DNA of 64,000 bases from Amycolatopsis echigonensis (GTDB taxonomy: Bacteria > Actinomycetota > Actinomycetes > Mycobacteriales > Pseudonocardiaceae), in contig NZ_JACJHR010000040.1 in assembly GCF_014174495.1 (NCBI RefSeq), positions 1 through 64,000 on the forward strand, given 5' to 3'. The position numbers and the translations under genes were made by a program. The notes below the pieces were generated by a model that did no database searches, was not told the DNA's origin, and saw nothing but the letters and a program-made list of their open reading frames with translations. Below are positions 34,453-43,143 of this stretch, one piece after another. Within the stretch, counting starts at the first letter, position 1, and each line of letters starts with the position of its first letter.

Positions 34453-34963
34453 GGAAACGGCGCGCGGATCATCAATTCCCGGTCGTCAGTCAGTTTCACC
34501 GGGAAACGCTGATCCGGGGGCTCCCGGCCGATCCGCCCCGGCGTAAGCAATTCTCAACAACGGCGACGCACGACGGCCCGGCCAACGCCATCCGGAGCGC
34601 GAGCGGTAGGCGAAGCGCCGGAACCTGGTGACGTCGTGCCCGGCCGCAGATCCTCGAACATCTGGGAGTCCGTGATCACTAACAACTCGGAGAAATACCG
34701 CGGAATCGGCGAATACGGACTCCGGATCGTGAGGCACGCTCGGTGGAAATTTCGCAGAACCTGCGACGCCTCCGCACGAAACGCGACCGGATGGGTCACA
34801 GCTTCGGCGCGTTGTCCGATCCCGTTCCGGAGCGGACAACTTCCTGACTCCGGTTCCCCGCGGCGGAGCCGGCCCGCCGCGTATTGTCTCCGGCGACCAG
34901 CCACAGTGGACTCCTGTTATGGTCTGCGGTGACCACGTCCCGTTTCCAGGAGGAGCCGCCGCG
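34453..34963. other. gene-free stretch before lsr2, with an inverted repeat and extended -10 promoter
   Basis: No convincing gene is visible here. A short frame from 34743 (VEISQNLRRLRTKRDRMG) looks like the first helices of an XRE regulator but stops after 35 codons. GTTGTCCG (34811-34818) and CGGACAAC (34833-34840) form a perfect inverted repeat with a 14-base loop, a possible operator or hairpin. TGT-TATGGT at 34915-34923 is an extended -10 likely to drive lsr2. Confidence 0.5.
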
Positions 34964-35347
34964 ATGGCACAGAAAGTCCTCGTCGAGATGATCGACGACC
35001 TCGACGGGTCCGAAGCCGGGCAGACCGTCCCCTTCGGACTCGACGGCGTCCAGTACGAAATCGACCTGTCCGACGAAAACGCCGCCGCCATGCGCGAGGA
35101 GCTCGCGACGTTCATCGCCGCCGCCCGCCGCACCGGCGGACGCAAGACGACCGTGCGCGCCTCGGCCGCGCCGACCGCCGAGGAACGCGAACGCTCGAAG
35201 GCGATCCGCACCTGGGCCCTCGACAACAACTGGGCCATCGCCGAACGCGGCCGCATCCCGCGCGAAGTGATCGCCGCCTACGAGGAAAGCCAGAAGCCGG
35301 CGCCGAAGGCCCGCAAGCGCACCGCGAAAAAACGCGCGGCGAAATAG
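34964..35347 (+). CDS. lsr2: Lsr2 nucleoid-associated protein / xenogeneic silencer
   Basis: A 127-residue Lsr2. The N-terminal oligomerisation domain (AQKVLVEMIDDLDG...QTVPFGLDGVQYEIDLS) and the C-terminal DNA-binding domain with the RGR minor-groove motif (IAERGRIPREVIAAYEES, near 94-111) are both intact. An extra Lys/Arg/Ala-rich tail (KPAPKARKRTAKKRAAK) follows. Lsr2 binds AT-rich DNA and silences acquired genes and specialised-metabolite clusters. The ATG at 34964 has an AGGAGGAG ribosome site. It lies 3 kb from the putative diaminopropionate synthetase cluster, which is preceded by an AT-rich pocket. Confidence 0.95.
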   Translation: MAQKVLVEMIDDLDGSEAGQTVPFGLDGVQYEIDLSDENAAAMREELATFIAAARRTGGRKTTVRASAAPTAEERERSKAIRTWALDNNWAIAERGRIPREVIAAYEESQKPAPKARKRTAKKRAAK

Positions 35348-35363
35348 GCCGCGGCCCGGGCCG

Positions 35364-35390
35364 GTTTCCGGATTGATCATTTCCGGAAAC
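35364..35390 (+). terminator. hairpin after lsr2
   Basis: GTTTCCGG (35364-35371) and CCGGAAAC (35383-35390) form an 8-bp perfect stem with an 11-base loop, 16 bases after the lsr2 stop. There is no U-run, so it may be a weak terminator or an mRNA-stabilising stem. Confidence 0.45.
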
Positions 35391-35473
35391 GCCGGGCAAG
35401 GCGTCCAGTCGCCCGCCGGAGTTTCAGCGCCGGGCGGACCGGAACAGTTCGCGCCCTCCGCTCTGGACGGAAA

Positions 35474-35518
35474 GGCCGCCCGGCCGCAGGCGAATGCCTC
35501 CGGCCGGGCGGTCTTTTC
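35474..35518 (+). terminator. strong terminator downstream of lsr2
   Basis: GGCCGCCCGGCCG (35474-35486) pairs with CGGCCGGGCGGTC (35501-35513, one G-U), loop of 14 bases, followed by TTTT. On the opposite strand the stem is followed by CCTTTCC, so it could also work in reverse. Confidence 0.7.
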
Positions 35519-35795
35519 CCTTCGATCAGGATCCGGGGCGAGGACTTTCCGGCTCCGCACACCCGCAAGATCGGCGGCCGCGGAAAGGCCTGCCTGGACC
35601 GAGGGAGTCGCCGAGCGGGGTGGGGCGGGCAGCGGCGCTGTCGATACCAGCCCGGGCAGGCGTTCGCGCCCTCGACCTCGTGGCTCACTCCCGTGCAGCC
35701 CGGCCACGAAGCACGTGACCATCGCCGTTCGCCCGAAACGGCCGCCTCGTTCCTAATCCCCTTAGCCGCGGTCTGTTGCCGTGGCCGCCCGCACA

Positions 35796-36115
35796 GCGCA
35801 CGACCACCACCCGTTCGTCCGCACCCGCCGTCCCGTCCCTACCCGCTTTGCCGCGGCCTGCTCCTAGTTGTTCGCGCAGCGCACGACCACCACCCGTTCG
35901 TCCGCACCCGCCGTCCCGTCCCTACCCGCTTTGCCGCGGCCTGCTCCTAGTTGTTCGCGCAGCGCACGACCGCCACCGCGCTCGTCCGCACCCGCTGCCT
36001 CATCCCCAACACCCGCTCAGCCGCGGCCGGTTGCCCTGGCCGTCCGCGAAGCGCACGACCGCCGCTGCCGCGCTTGTCTGCACCCGCTGCCTCGCCCACA
36101 GCCGCGGTGTGCTCC
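35796..36115. repeat. tandem array of four 83-89 bp repeats, two of them identical
   Basis: The motif GCGCACGACC begins units at 35796, 35879, 35962 and 36051. The first two units are identical over 83 bp, including CTCCTAGTTGTT; the third and fourth are diverged and about 89 bp or less. The array is pyrimidine-rich on the plus strand and lies in the 990-bp gap between lsr2 and the nitroreductase gene, which has no other feature I can support besides the terminators near 35364 and 35474. Frames across it are low-complexity and not genes. The perfect duplication implies recent expansion. Confidence 0.85.
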
Positions 36116-36339
36116 CCGTCCTCGACAGCCCCACCCGCACCAGCGAGCGCGCCCCCGGAACTGACCCACGCACCGGCACCAAGGAATTCCGAACCGCGGC
36201 GAAGGCTGTGCAGTTCACCACGGACGGCCGTGCCTCGACCGCGTCGCTCCGCTCCTCTCCCGGTCGAGCCGCAAACGGCAAACCACACCCCCGAAACCCG
36301 CTACAGTGGCCCGGAAGAACGTTCTCCGAGGGGGCACCG

Positions 36340-36927
36340 ATGGAGTTTCAGGAAGTCGTCCGGCGCAGGCGGATGGTGCGCAAGTTCACCGACGAGCCCG
36401 TGTCCGAGGACAGCCTCCGCCGGATCATGCGCAACGCCTTGCGCGGGCCGTCCGCCGGGTTCTCGCAGGGGCAGGCGTTCCTGGTGCTGCAGGGCGACGA
36501 CGTGCGCCGCTTCGCCGACACTCTCGAATCCTGGACGCTGAACGACGGCCTCAAGGCCGCGCCGGTCATCGTCATCCCGTTTTCGGTGAAGGACGCTTAC
36601 CTCGACCGCTACGCCCAGCCGGACAAGGGCTGGACCGACCGCAGCGAGGACCACTGGCCGGTGCCGTTCTGGTACATCGACACCGGCATGGCCGTCCTGC
36701 TGATCCTGCAGACCGTCGTCGACGAAGGACTCGGCGCGGTGTATTTCGGCATCGGCGCGGAGGACTTCGACAAGCTGCGTGCCGAATTCGGCGTGCCCGC
36801 CAGCCACGAGCCGATCGGCGCGATCGCCATCGGCCACGACGCCGACGACCAGATCTCCGCGGGTGCTTCCCCGGCTGTCCGCAAGCGAAAGCCGGAGAGC
36901 GAAACCGTCCACTTCGGACAGTGGTAG
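36340..36927 (+). CDS. nitroreductase-family FMN oxidoreductase
   Basis: A 195-residue nitroreductase. The N-terminal RRRRMVRKFTDEPVSEDSLRR carries the FMN-phosphate-binding Arg cluster; RGPSAGFSQGQAFLVL near 35-50, IDTGMAVLLILQTVVDEGLGAVYFG near 112-136 and the late IAIGH are typical. These NAD(P)H-dependent enzymes reduce nitro compounds, quinones or coenzyme-like thioesters. GAGGGGG precedes the ATG. The gene stands alone between two gene-poor stretches. Substrate unknown. Confidence 0.9.
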   Translation: MEFQEVVRRRRMVRKFTDEPVSEDSLRRIMRNALRGPSAGFSQGQAFLVLQGDDVRRFADTLESWTLNDGLKAAPVIVIPFSVKDAYLDRYAQPDKGWTDRSEDHWPVPFWYIDTGMAVLLILQTVVDEGLGAVYFGIGAEDFDKLRAEFGVPASHEPIGAIAIGHDADDQISAGASPAVRKRKPESETVHFGQW

Positions 36928-38087
36928 GCCGCGACATCTTCTGACCGCGAGCCCCTTCGGCATCCACATGGTGCCGCCGGGGCCCGCGGCCTCTCCTGCG
37001 CCGTCGAGACAGAGGGTGAAGACGCGCTCAATGGCCGCTCGTTCGCCGAGCGGCACCGGTCAGAGGCGCGTTCCCGTAACGCTTCGACAATGCGTCCCCT
37101 GGCTCGCGGAGGCAGCAGATCCCCGGACCGGCGACACTGATTTCCCCGGCCGGTACCTGCCACCGCTCGGCCCAGTGAACTGCCGTTCTCGGCGTCGAGA
37201 TCGACCCCCCCCCCCCCGATGCGGGCGAGGGCGCTGCCACTGGCGGCGTCCGGACGATCCGCCGCGGTCATCGTTGTCACCGGAGACGTAACCAGGGACA
37301 ACGCGAAAATGTTTCAAGAAGGCCGGAAAACCGCGAGAAGCGCCACGATTCCCGCCGCTTCGCTTCAACCGGCCCACCAGGCGCGAAAATACCCGCACTG
37401 GCCGTTTCCTCCCGGGCGAGATTCTGCGCGTTGGGGCCGCAGCAGCCACGTCCGCGAAGAACACACGGCGGAGCAGTCCGAAGTCGGCCGAACAGCGCAA
37501 TGACACCAGCCGTCCGCCGCACGCCTCACCTGGATGGCATAAACCGGGGACGAGACGGAAATTCTCTCGAAAGTGCCATCAATCCCCGGAAACAGCACTT
37601 GCATATTCCAACTCGACGCACAATGTCAGCGCATTCGAGGGCCACCGAATCTTGACGGCCGCAGCAAAGCGATCCTGACCGGGCCGCGCTGCCGCGGGAC
37701 GCGCTCCGCACAGCGACCGCCCGGCCGCGGATTTCATCTCAGCAGAGCAGTTCCGCCTCGCCAACAGGGGAATCCTGACCCCGAAAGAGGGGAAATCCTG
37801 GTAGCATCGCCCGTGCGGAGGATCCGTTTGCGGTAAATGCACGACGACGATCAGACTTCGCCGGAACCCTTCGCCGGACCGTCCCGGTTCCGTCGACAGC
37901 CGCCACTGGCTGTTGAAAAATAAACGGTATTAGCGGCATTAGACCTCTTTGCCAGAATAATGGTCTTTCAGGTGGTCTAGACCTCAATCTTCGCCCGTGC
38001 CGTATTTGTCAGCCGCGAGGCGCATCGAACAGGTCACGAAATTGTCAACACCGACGTCCGTCGGTTACGCCGGCGTTACATGAACCG
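36928..38087. other. 1.16-kb gene-poor region with AT-rich end
   Basis: I see no supported gene here. Contents worth noting are an uninterrupted run of 13 C (37205-37217), a 28-codon frame at 37837-37923 (MHDDDQTSPEPF start, TAA stop) whose GGAGG is 15 bases away and so poorly placed, a perfect palindrome GGTCTAGACC near 37974, and an AT-rich pocket at about 37910-38050 that contrasts with the surrounding GC level. The right end serves as the promoter region for the synthetase cluster. Confidence 0.5.
38050..38065. promoter_or_regulatory. operator-like palindrome before the synthetase cluster
   Basis: ACCGACG-tc-CGTCGGT is a perfect 7+7 bp palindrome with two central bases, 22 bp upstream of the first ATG of the cluster. 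TTACAT follows at 38076-38081 as a possible -10 about six bases before that ATG. The shape suits a dimeric TetR- or LuxR-type repressor; no regulator gene is adjacent. Confidence 0.5.
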
Positions 38088-40601
38088 ATGATGAGGAATA
38101 TGGATCTCACCGAGTACCCGGCCGCCCGCTCCGGCCCGGCGCCCGACACCGAGGAAGCATTCGCCCAGGTGATGGCCGAGGTCACCGGGCAGGACACCGT
38201 GTCGGTCGACAGCGACTTCTTCGCCGATCTCGGGGCCAACTCGCTCGTGATGGCACAGTTCTGCGCGCGAGTGCGCAAACGTGCCGATCTGCCCTCCGTC
38301 TCCATCAAGGACATTTACCGGAACCCGACCATCGCCCGTCTCGTCTCCGCGTTGGCCGAAACGGAGGAAGTCCCCGCCGCGGAGCCGGATCCCGCACCTG
38401 CGGAGCCGCCGAGACGGGCGAGCCGGCTCGAATACTTCGGCTGCGGAATCCTGCAGGCGACGATCTTCCTCGCCTATTCCTTCCTGGTGGCCCAGGTGCT
38501 CGGCGCGGGAACCGACTGGATCTTGGCCGGCGCCGGACTGCTCGGCTACTACCTGCGGGCGGTCGGTTTCGGCGCGGTGGTGCTGATCATTCTGTGCACC
38601 CTTCCGATCGCGCTCAAATGGATCCTCGTCGGCCGCTGGAAGCCGGCGGAAATCCGCGTGTGGACCCTCGGCTACGTGCGATTCTGGGTCGTCAAGACGC
38701 TCGTCCAGCGGAACCTGCTGGTCCCGCTGTTCGTCGGCTCCCCGCTCTATTCGCTGTACCTGCGCGCGCTCGGCGCGAACATCGGCAAGGGCGTGACGAT
38801 CTTCTCGCGCTTCGTCCCGGTGTGCACCGATCTGCTGACCATCGGGGAAGGCACGGTGGTCTGCAAGGACACCTACTTCACCACCTATCGCGCGCAGCAC
38901 GGGTTGATCCGGACCGGACCGGTCGTGCTCGGCGCGCACTCCTACGTCGGCGAGATGTCCGTCCTCGACATCGAGACCCGGATCGGCGACAACGCCCAGC
39001 TCGGCCACGCCTCGTCCCTGCACGCCGGGCAAGCGGTTCCGCGCGGGCAGAGCTGGCACGGCGTGCCCGCCGTCCCCGCCGACGTGCACTACCGGCGAGT
39101 CGAGCCGCGGGCCTGCGGCACCGTCCTGCGGGCGTTCTTCGCCGTGCGCCAGACGCTGACCGCGGTCTTCTTCCTGGCCCCGCTGGTGCTCGGCCTGGTC
39201 GCCTTCGTGCTGACCACGCTGCCGAACCTCAGCCCGGCGATGGGACTCGGCTCGGCCGTCCTCGACTTCACCTCCCCGCAGTTCTACGGGAAGGCCCTCG
39301 TCCTCTCCTTCGTCCTGTACTTCGGCCTGCGCCTCGCCGGGTTGCTGATCGTCACCCTGGTGCCGCGGCTGCTGAACCTCGCGCTCAAGCCCGGCGAGGT
39401 CTACCGCCTCTACACCCTCCGCTACACCGCGCACCGCGCCATCCGCGCGCTCGCCAACCTGCGGTTCTTCAAAACGCTCCTCGGCGACAGCTCGGCGATC
39501 GTGCACTACCTGCGCGCAGTCGGCTGCAAGGTCTCCAAGGAGGAACAGACCGGGTCCAATTTCGGGCTCGAGGAGAAATACGAGAACCCGTACCTGTTCG
39601 AGGCCGGGGCGGGCACGATGGTCGCCGACGGGCTGTCGGTGGTCAACGCCGAGTACACCAGCACCTCCTTCCGGCTTTCCCGGGTGCGCGTCGGGGCGCG
39701 GAACTTCCTCGGCAACCACGTCGTCTATCCCGCCGGGGCGAGGACCGGGGACAACTGCCTGCTCGCCACCAAAGTCCTGGTGCCGCTCGACGGCCCGGTG
39801 CGCGAGGGCGTCGGGCTGCTCGGCTCCCCCAGCTTCGAGATCCCGCGCTCGGTGGAGCGCGACAGCCAGTTCGACCATCCGAAGACCCCGGAGGAACTCC
39901 GGCGCAGGCTGGCCGCCAAGACGCGGCACAACGCCGGGGGCATGCTGCTGTACTGCCTGGCCCAGTGGCTGTTCTTCTACGGGATGCTGCTGCTGACGTG
40001 GGCCTCGGACGTCTACTACGACCTGATCGGCCCGCCGCTGTTCGCGGTCGACACCGTGGCTTTCCTGCTATACGGCATCGGCTATTTCGTCGCGCTGGAA
40101 CGGATCACGGTCCTCGTCCGGCCGTTGCGCCCGGTGTCGTGCTCGATCTACGACCGGCGGTTCTGGCGGCAGGAACGGTTCTGGAAAGCGGCCGCGACCA
40201 ACGCCCACCTGCAAGCGCTCAACGGCACCCCGTTCAAGAGCGTGCTGTGGCGGATGCTGGGCATCAAGGTCGGCAAGCGGTTGTTCGACGACGGCGCCGG
40301 CATCATCGAAAAAACGTTGGTGCGCATAGGAGACGACGTCACCCTCAACGCCGGGTCCGTCGTCCAGTGCCATTCGCAGGAGGACGGCGGTTTCAAGATG
40401 GACCGCATCTGCCTCGGCAGCGGGTGCACGGTCGGCGTCGGAGCGCTCGTGCATTACGGCGTGACGATGGGCGAGGGCTCGACGCTCGCCCCCGATTCCT
40501 TCCTCATGAAGGGCACTGAGGTCCCGGACGGCGCGCACTGGGGCGGGAACCCCGCGCACGAAATCCGGGCCGGCCGCCGTCAGCTGGCGGGGAAATCGTG
40601 A
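38088..40601 (+). CDS. carrier + membrane + tandem hexapeptide-repeat protein, like the C-terminal part of Pls/PosA synthetases
   Basis: An 837-residue protein. Residues 15-90 form an acyl/peptidyl carrier domain with the phosphopantetheine serine Ser52 in DLGANSLV. About six membrane helices (near 115-200, 345-395, 405-440 and 625-680) separate three soluble blocks with left-handed-helix hexapeptide repeats (GVTIFSRF..., TRIGDNAQLGHASSLHAG, and VRIGDDVTLNAGSVVQCH near 745). This is the arrangement of epsilon-poly-lysine synthetase after its adenylation domain, where the membrane-linked tandem domains join monomers through side-chain amines. The adenylation part is missing and is supplied by the next gene. 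No ribosome site fits the ATG at 38088; 38091 and 38100 are alternatives. Confidence 0.85.
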   Translation: MMRNMDLTEYPAARSGPAPDTEEAFAQVMAEVTGQDTVSVDSDFFADLGANSLVMAQFCARVRKRADLPSVSIKDIYRNPTIARLVSALAETEEVPAAEPDPAPAEPPRRASRLEYFGCGILQATIFLAYSFLVAQVLGAGTDWILAGAGLLGYYLRAVGFGAVVLIILCTLPIALKWILVGRWKPAEIRVWTLGYVRFWVVKTLVQRNLLVPLFVGSPLYSLYLRALGANIGKGVTIFSRFVPVCTDLLTIGEGTVVCKDTYFTTYRAQHGLIRTGPVVLGAHSYVGEMSVLDIETRIGDNAQLGHASSLHAGQAVPRGQSWHGVPAVPADVHYRRVEPRACGTVLRAFFAVRQTLTAVFFLAPLVLGLVAFVLTTLPNLSPAMGLGSAVLDFTSPQFYGKALVLSFVLYFGLRLAGLLIVTLVPRLLNLALKPGEVYRLYTLRYTAHRAIRALANLRFFKTLLGDSSAIVHYLRAVGCKVSKEEQTGSNFGLEEKYENPYLFEAGAGTMVADGLSVVNAEYTSTSFRLSRVRVGARNFLGNHVVYPAGARTGDNCLLATKVLVPLDGPVREGVGLLGSPSFEIPRSVERDSQFDHPKTPEELRRRLAAKTRHNAGGMLLYCLAQWLFFYGMLLLTWASDVYYDLIGPPLFAVDTVAFLLYGIGYFVALERITVLVRPLRPVSCSIYDRRFWRQERFWKAAATNAHLQALNGTPFKSVLWRMLGIKVGKRLFDDGAGIIEKTLVRIGDDVTLNAGSVVQCHSQEDGGFKMDRICLGSGCTVGVGALVHYGVTMGEGSTLAPDSFLMKGTEVPDGAHWGGNPAHEIRAGRRQLAGKS

Positions 40602-40633
40602 CGGAGCACAGACAACCACGGGAAGGACAACCC

Positions 40634-43108
40634 ATGAGAACCGGACTGGGAGCGGTTCGCGAGCACTGGCGCGAAGTACTCACCGCGGGCGGCCGCACCA
40701 GCGTCCCGCGCTGGACGCTGGAGGCCGGCACCGCGATCGGCGACCACGAAACGCCGGTCCCCCGGGGCCTCGCGGCCGCGCTGCGGCTGCTCGCCGACCA
40801 GCTGCGGGTGCCGCTGAGTTCGGTGCTGCTCGCCGCGCACGCCAAGGTGCTCGCCGCGTTGTCCGGCGAAGCCGAGGTGTGCACCGGCTACGTCGCCGAG
40901 CCGGGCGGAGCACCACTGCCGTGCCGGCTCAGCACCGAGGCCGAGACCTGGCGCGACCTGATCGAGCACACCGCGCGGATCGACGCGGAGACCCGGGAGT
41001 TCCGGGACTTCCCGGTCGAGGAGCTGCGCGCCGAACTCGGTCTCGCCGAGCCGCCGTTCGAGACGGTCTTCGACCCGACCGGCACCGGCGGGGATCTCGC
41101 CGCGGACACCGTGCTGCGGCTGGACGTTTCCCCGGAGCTGGAGACACTCCGGCTGCGCTTCCGCACCGAGGTGCTGGATTCCGAAGCCGCCGAGCGCATC
41201 CTCGGCTACCACCTGAGCGCGCTCACGCTGATCCGCATCGACGTCGCCGCACCGCACCGCGAAACGACACTGCTCTCGGCCGCGGAACTCAAACTGCAGC
41301 TGGAAGGGCTCGCCGGGCCGCACGTCGAAGTGCCGGACCTGCGCTGCCACGAGCTGTTCCAGCGCAGCGTCGCCCGGCATCCGGACGCGATCGCCGCGGT
41401 GCACGGCGACCGGCAGTGGACGTACCGGGAGCTCAACGGGCGCGCCAACCGCCTGGCGAGGGCACTGGTCGCGCGCGGGCTGCGGCGCGAGGGCGTCGTC
41501 GCGGTGGTGACCGAACGCAATCTGGACTGGATGGCCGCCGTGCTCGCGGTGTTCAAGGCGGGCGGCGTCTACCTGCCCATCGAGCCGCATTTCCCGACCG
41601 ACCGCATCGCGACCACGCTGCGCCGGGCCGACTGCGAACTGGTGCTGACCGAACCGGGCAGCACCGCCACACTGCGGAAGGCGGTCGAATCGCTGCCCGG
41701 CGTGCGCACCTTGTTCGTGGACGCCGCGTACGAGGAGGACCACTCCGAAGACGATCTCGACCTCGCCGTCGACGCCGGCCAGCTCGCCTACATCTACTTC
41801 ACCTCGGGCTCGACCGGCGAGCCGAAGGGCGCGATGTGCGAGCACGCCGGAATGGTCAACCATCTCTACGCCAAGATCAACGACCTCGGCATCACCCAGG
41901 ATTCGGTGGTGGCGCAGGTCGCGCCGCAGTGCTTCGACATCTCCTTGTGGCAGCTGGTTTCCGCGCTGCTGGTCGGCGGGACCACGCTGCTGATCGAACA
42001 GGACGTGATCCTCGACGCCGACCGGTTCGTGGCCAAACTCGCCCGCGGCCGGGTCTCCGTACTGCAGGTCGTGCCCTCGTATCTCGAGGTCGTCCTGTCC
42101 GCGGTGGACCGGAACCCGGTCGCGCTGCCGGATCTGCGCTGTGTTTCGGTGACCGGCGAGGCGCTCAAGACCGAGCTGGCGCAACGCTGGTTCGCCGCGA
42201 TGCCGGAGGTCAAGCTGGTCAACGCCTACGGCCTCACCGAAACCTCGGACGACACCAACCACGAGGTGATGGACCGCGCGCCGGCGCGGGAGCGGGTGCC
42301 GCTCGGGCCGCCGGTGCAGAACGTGCGCGTGTACGTCGTCGACGAGCGGCTCGACCCGGTCCCTCTCGGCGCGCCCGGCGAGATCGTGTTCTCCGGGGTG
42401 TGCGTCGGCCGCGGTTATGTCAACGACCCGGAACGCACGGCGCGGGCGTTCACCACCGACCCGCACCGTCCGGACTCGCGGCTCTACCGCAGCGGCGACC
42501 ACGGCCGCTGGCTTCCGGACGGCAAGCTGGAATTCCTCGGCCGACGCGATTCGCAGGTCAAAATCCGCGGTTTCCGGATCGAGATCGGCGAAATCGAGAA
42601 CACGCTGCTGCGAGTGCCCGGGGTGCGCGACGGTGCCGTAGTCGTGGCCGATCGCGGCGGGCAAGGCAAACAGCTCGTCGCGTTCTACTCCGGCCGGGAA
42701 CCGCTCGACCACGAACTGATGCGGGAGCACCTCGGGGCCGCGCTGCCGGAGTACATGCTCCCCTCGGCGTTCCATTGGCGGGAGCGCTTGCCGCTGACCG
42801 CCAACGGAAAGATCGACAAGAAGAACCTCGCCGCGCTGGCTGTCGACCTCGACGCCGCGGAAGAGGACTACGACGAACCGGTCACCGGCGCCGAACAGCG
42901 GCTCGCCGCGGCCTGGGCGCAGGTGCTCGGCCTCCGGCCCGGCCAGGTCGGCCGCCGGGACCATTTCTTCGACCGGGGCGGCACCTCGCTGTCCGCGGTG
43001 AAACTGGCGATCGCGCTCGACCGCGCGGTCTCGATCAAGGACGTCGCCGCGCACCCCGTGCTCGCCGACCTGGCCGCGCTGCTCGACAGCCGGTCGCGCC
43101 TCTCCTGA
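40634..43108 (+). CDS. NRPS protein: partial condensation - adenylation - carrier
   Basis: An 824-residue protein. Residues 1-230 resemble the second half of a condensation domain, without the HHxxxDG motif. The adenylation domain covers about 235-735 (TSGSTGEPKG near 391, YRSGDHGRW, FLGRRDSQVKIRGFRIE, NGKIDKK). A carrier domain follows (FFDRGGTSLSAV, Ser near 785). By comparison with GrsA the specificity residues read D-I-W-Q-S-T-A-D-D-K; the Asp pair at the 330/331 positions suits a basic side chain. With sbnA/sbnB-like genes in the operon, L-2,3-diaminopropionate is the likely substrate. The ATG at 40634 has GGAAGG upstream; a GTG at 40598 overlapping the previous stop is the alternative. 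No thioesterase is present. Confidence 0.9.
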   Translation: MRTGLGAVREHWREVLTAGGRTSVPRWTLEAGTAIGDHETPVPRGLAAALRLLADQLRVPLSSVLLAAHAKVLAALSGEAEVCTGYVAEPGGAPLPCRLSTEAETWRDLIEHTARIDAETREFRDFPVEELRAELGLAEPPFETVFDPTGTGGDLAADTVLRLDVSPELETLRLRFRTEVLDSEAAERILGYHLSALTLIRIDVAAPHRETTLLSAAELKLQLEGLAGPHVEVPDLRCHELFQRSVARHPDAIAAVHGDRQWTYRELNGRANRLARALVARGLRREGVVAVVTERNLDWMAAVLAVFKAGGVYLPIEPHFPTDRIATTLRRADCELVLTEPGSTATLRKAVESLPGVRTLFVDAAYEEDHSEDDLDLAVDAGQLAYIYFTSGSTGEPKGAMCEHAGMVNHLYAKINDLGITQDSVVAQVAPQCFDISLWQLVSALLVGGTTLLIEQDVILDADRFVAKLARGRVSVLQVVPSYLEVVLSAVDRNPVALPDLRCVSVTGEALKTELAQRWFAAMPEVKLVNAYGLTETSDDTNHEVMDRAPARERVPLGPPVQNVRVYVVDERLDPVPLGAPGEIVFSGVCVGRGYVNDPERTARAFTTDPHRPDSRLYRSGDHGRWLPDGKLEFLGRRDSQVKIRGFRIEIGEIENTLLRVPGVRDGAVVVADRGGQGKQLVAFYSGREPLDHELMREHLGAALPEYMLPSAFHWRERLPLTANGKIDKKNLAALAVDLDAAEEDYDEPVTGAEQRLAAAWAQVLGLRPGQVGRRDHFFDRGGTSLSAVKLAIALDRAVSIKDVAAHPVLADLAALLDSRSRLS

Positions 43109-43143
43109 CCCTCTCCCGCCACGGAAATCGGAAGGATCGCCTG

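Noticed and set aside
35474..36115. CRISPR array
   Set aside because: The units are contiguous repeats of 83-89 bp without unique spacers and no cas genes are present.
36928..37506. Minus-strand frames of 150-250 codons around the C13 tract
   Set aside because: They are low-complexity, overlap the nitroreductase gene in antisense or run through the homopolymer, and show no domain.
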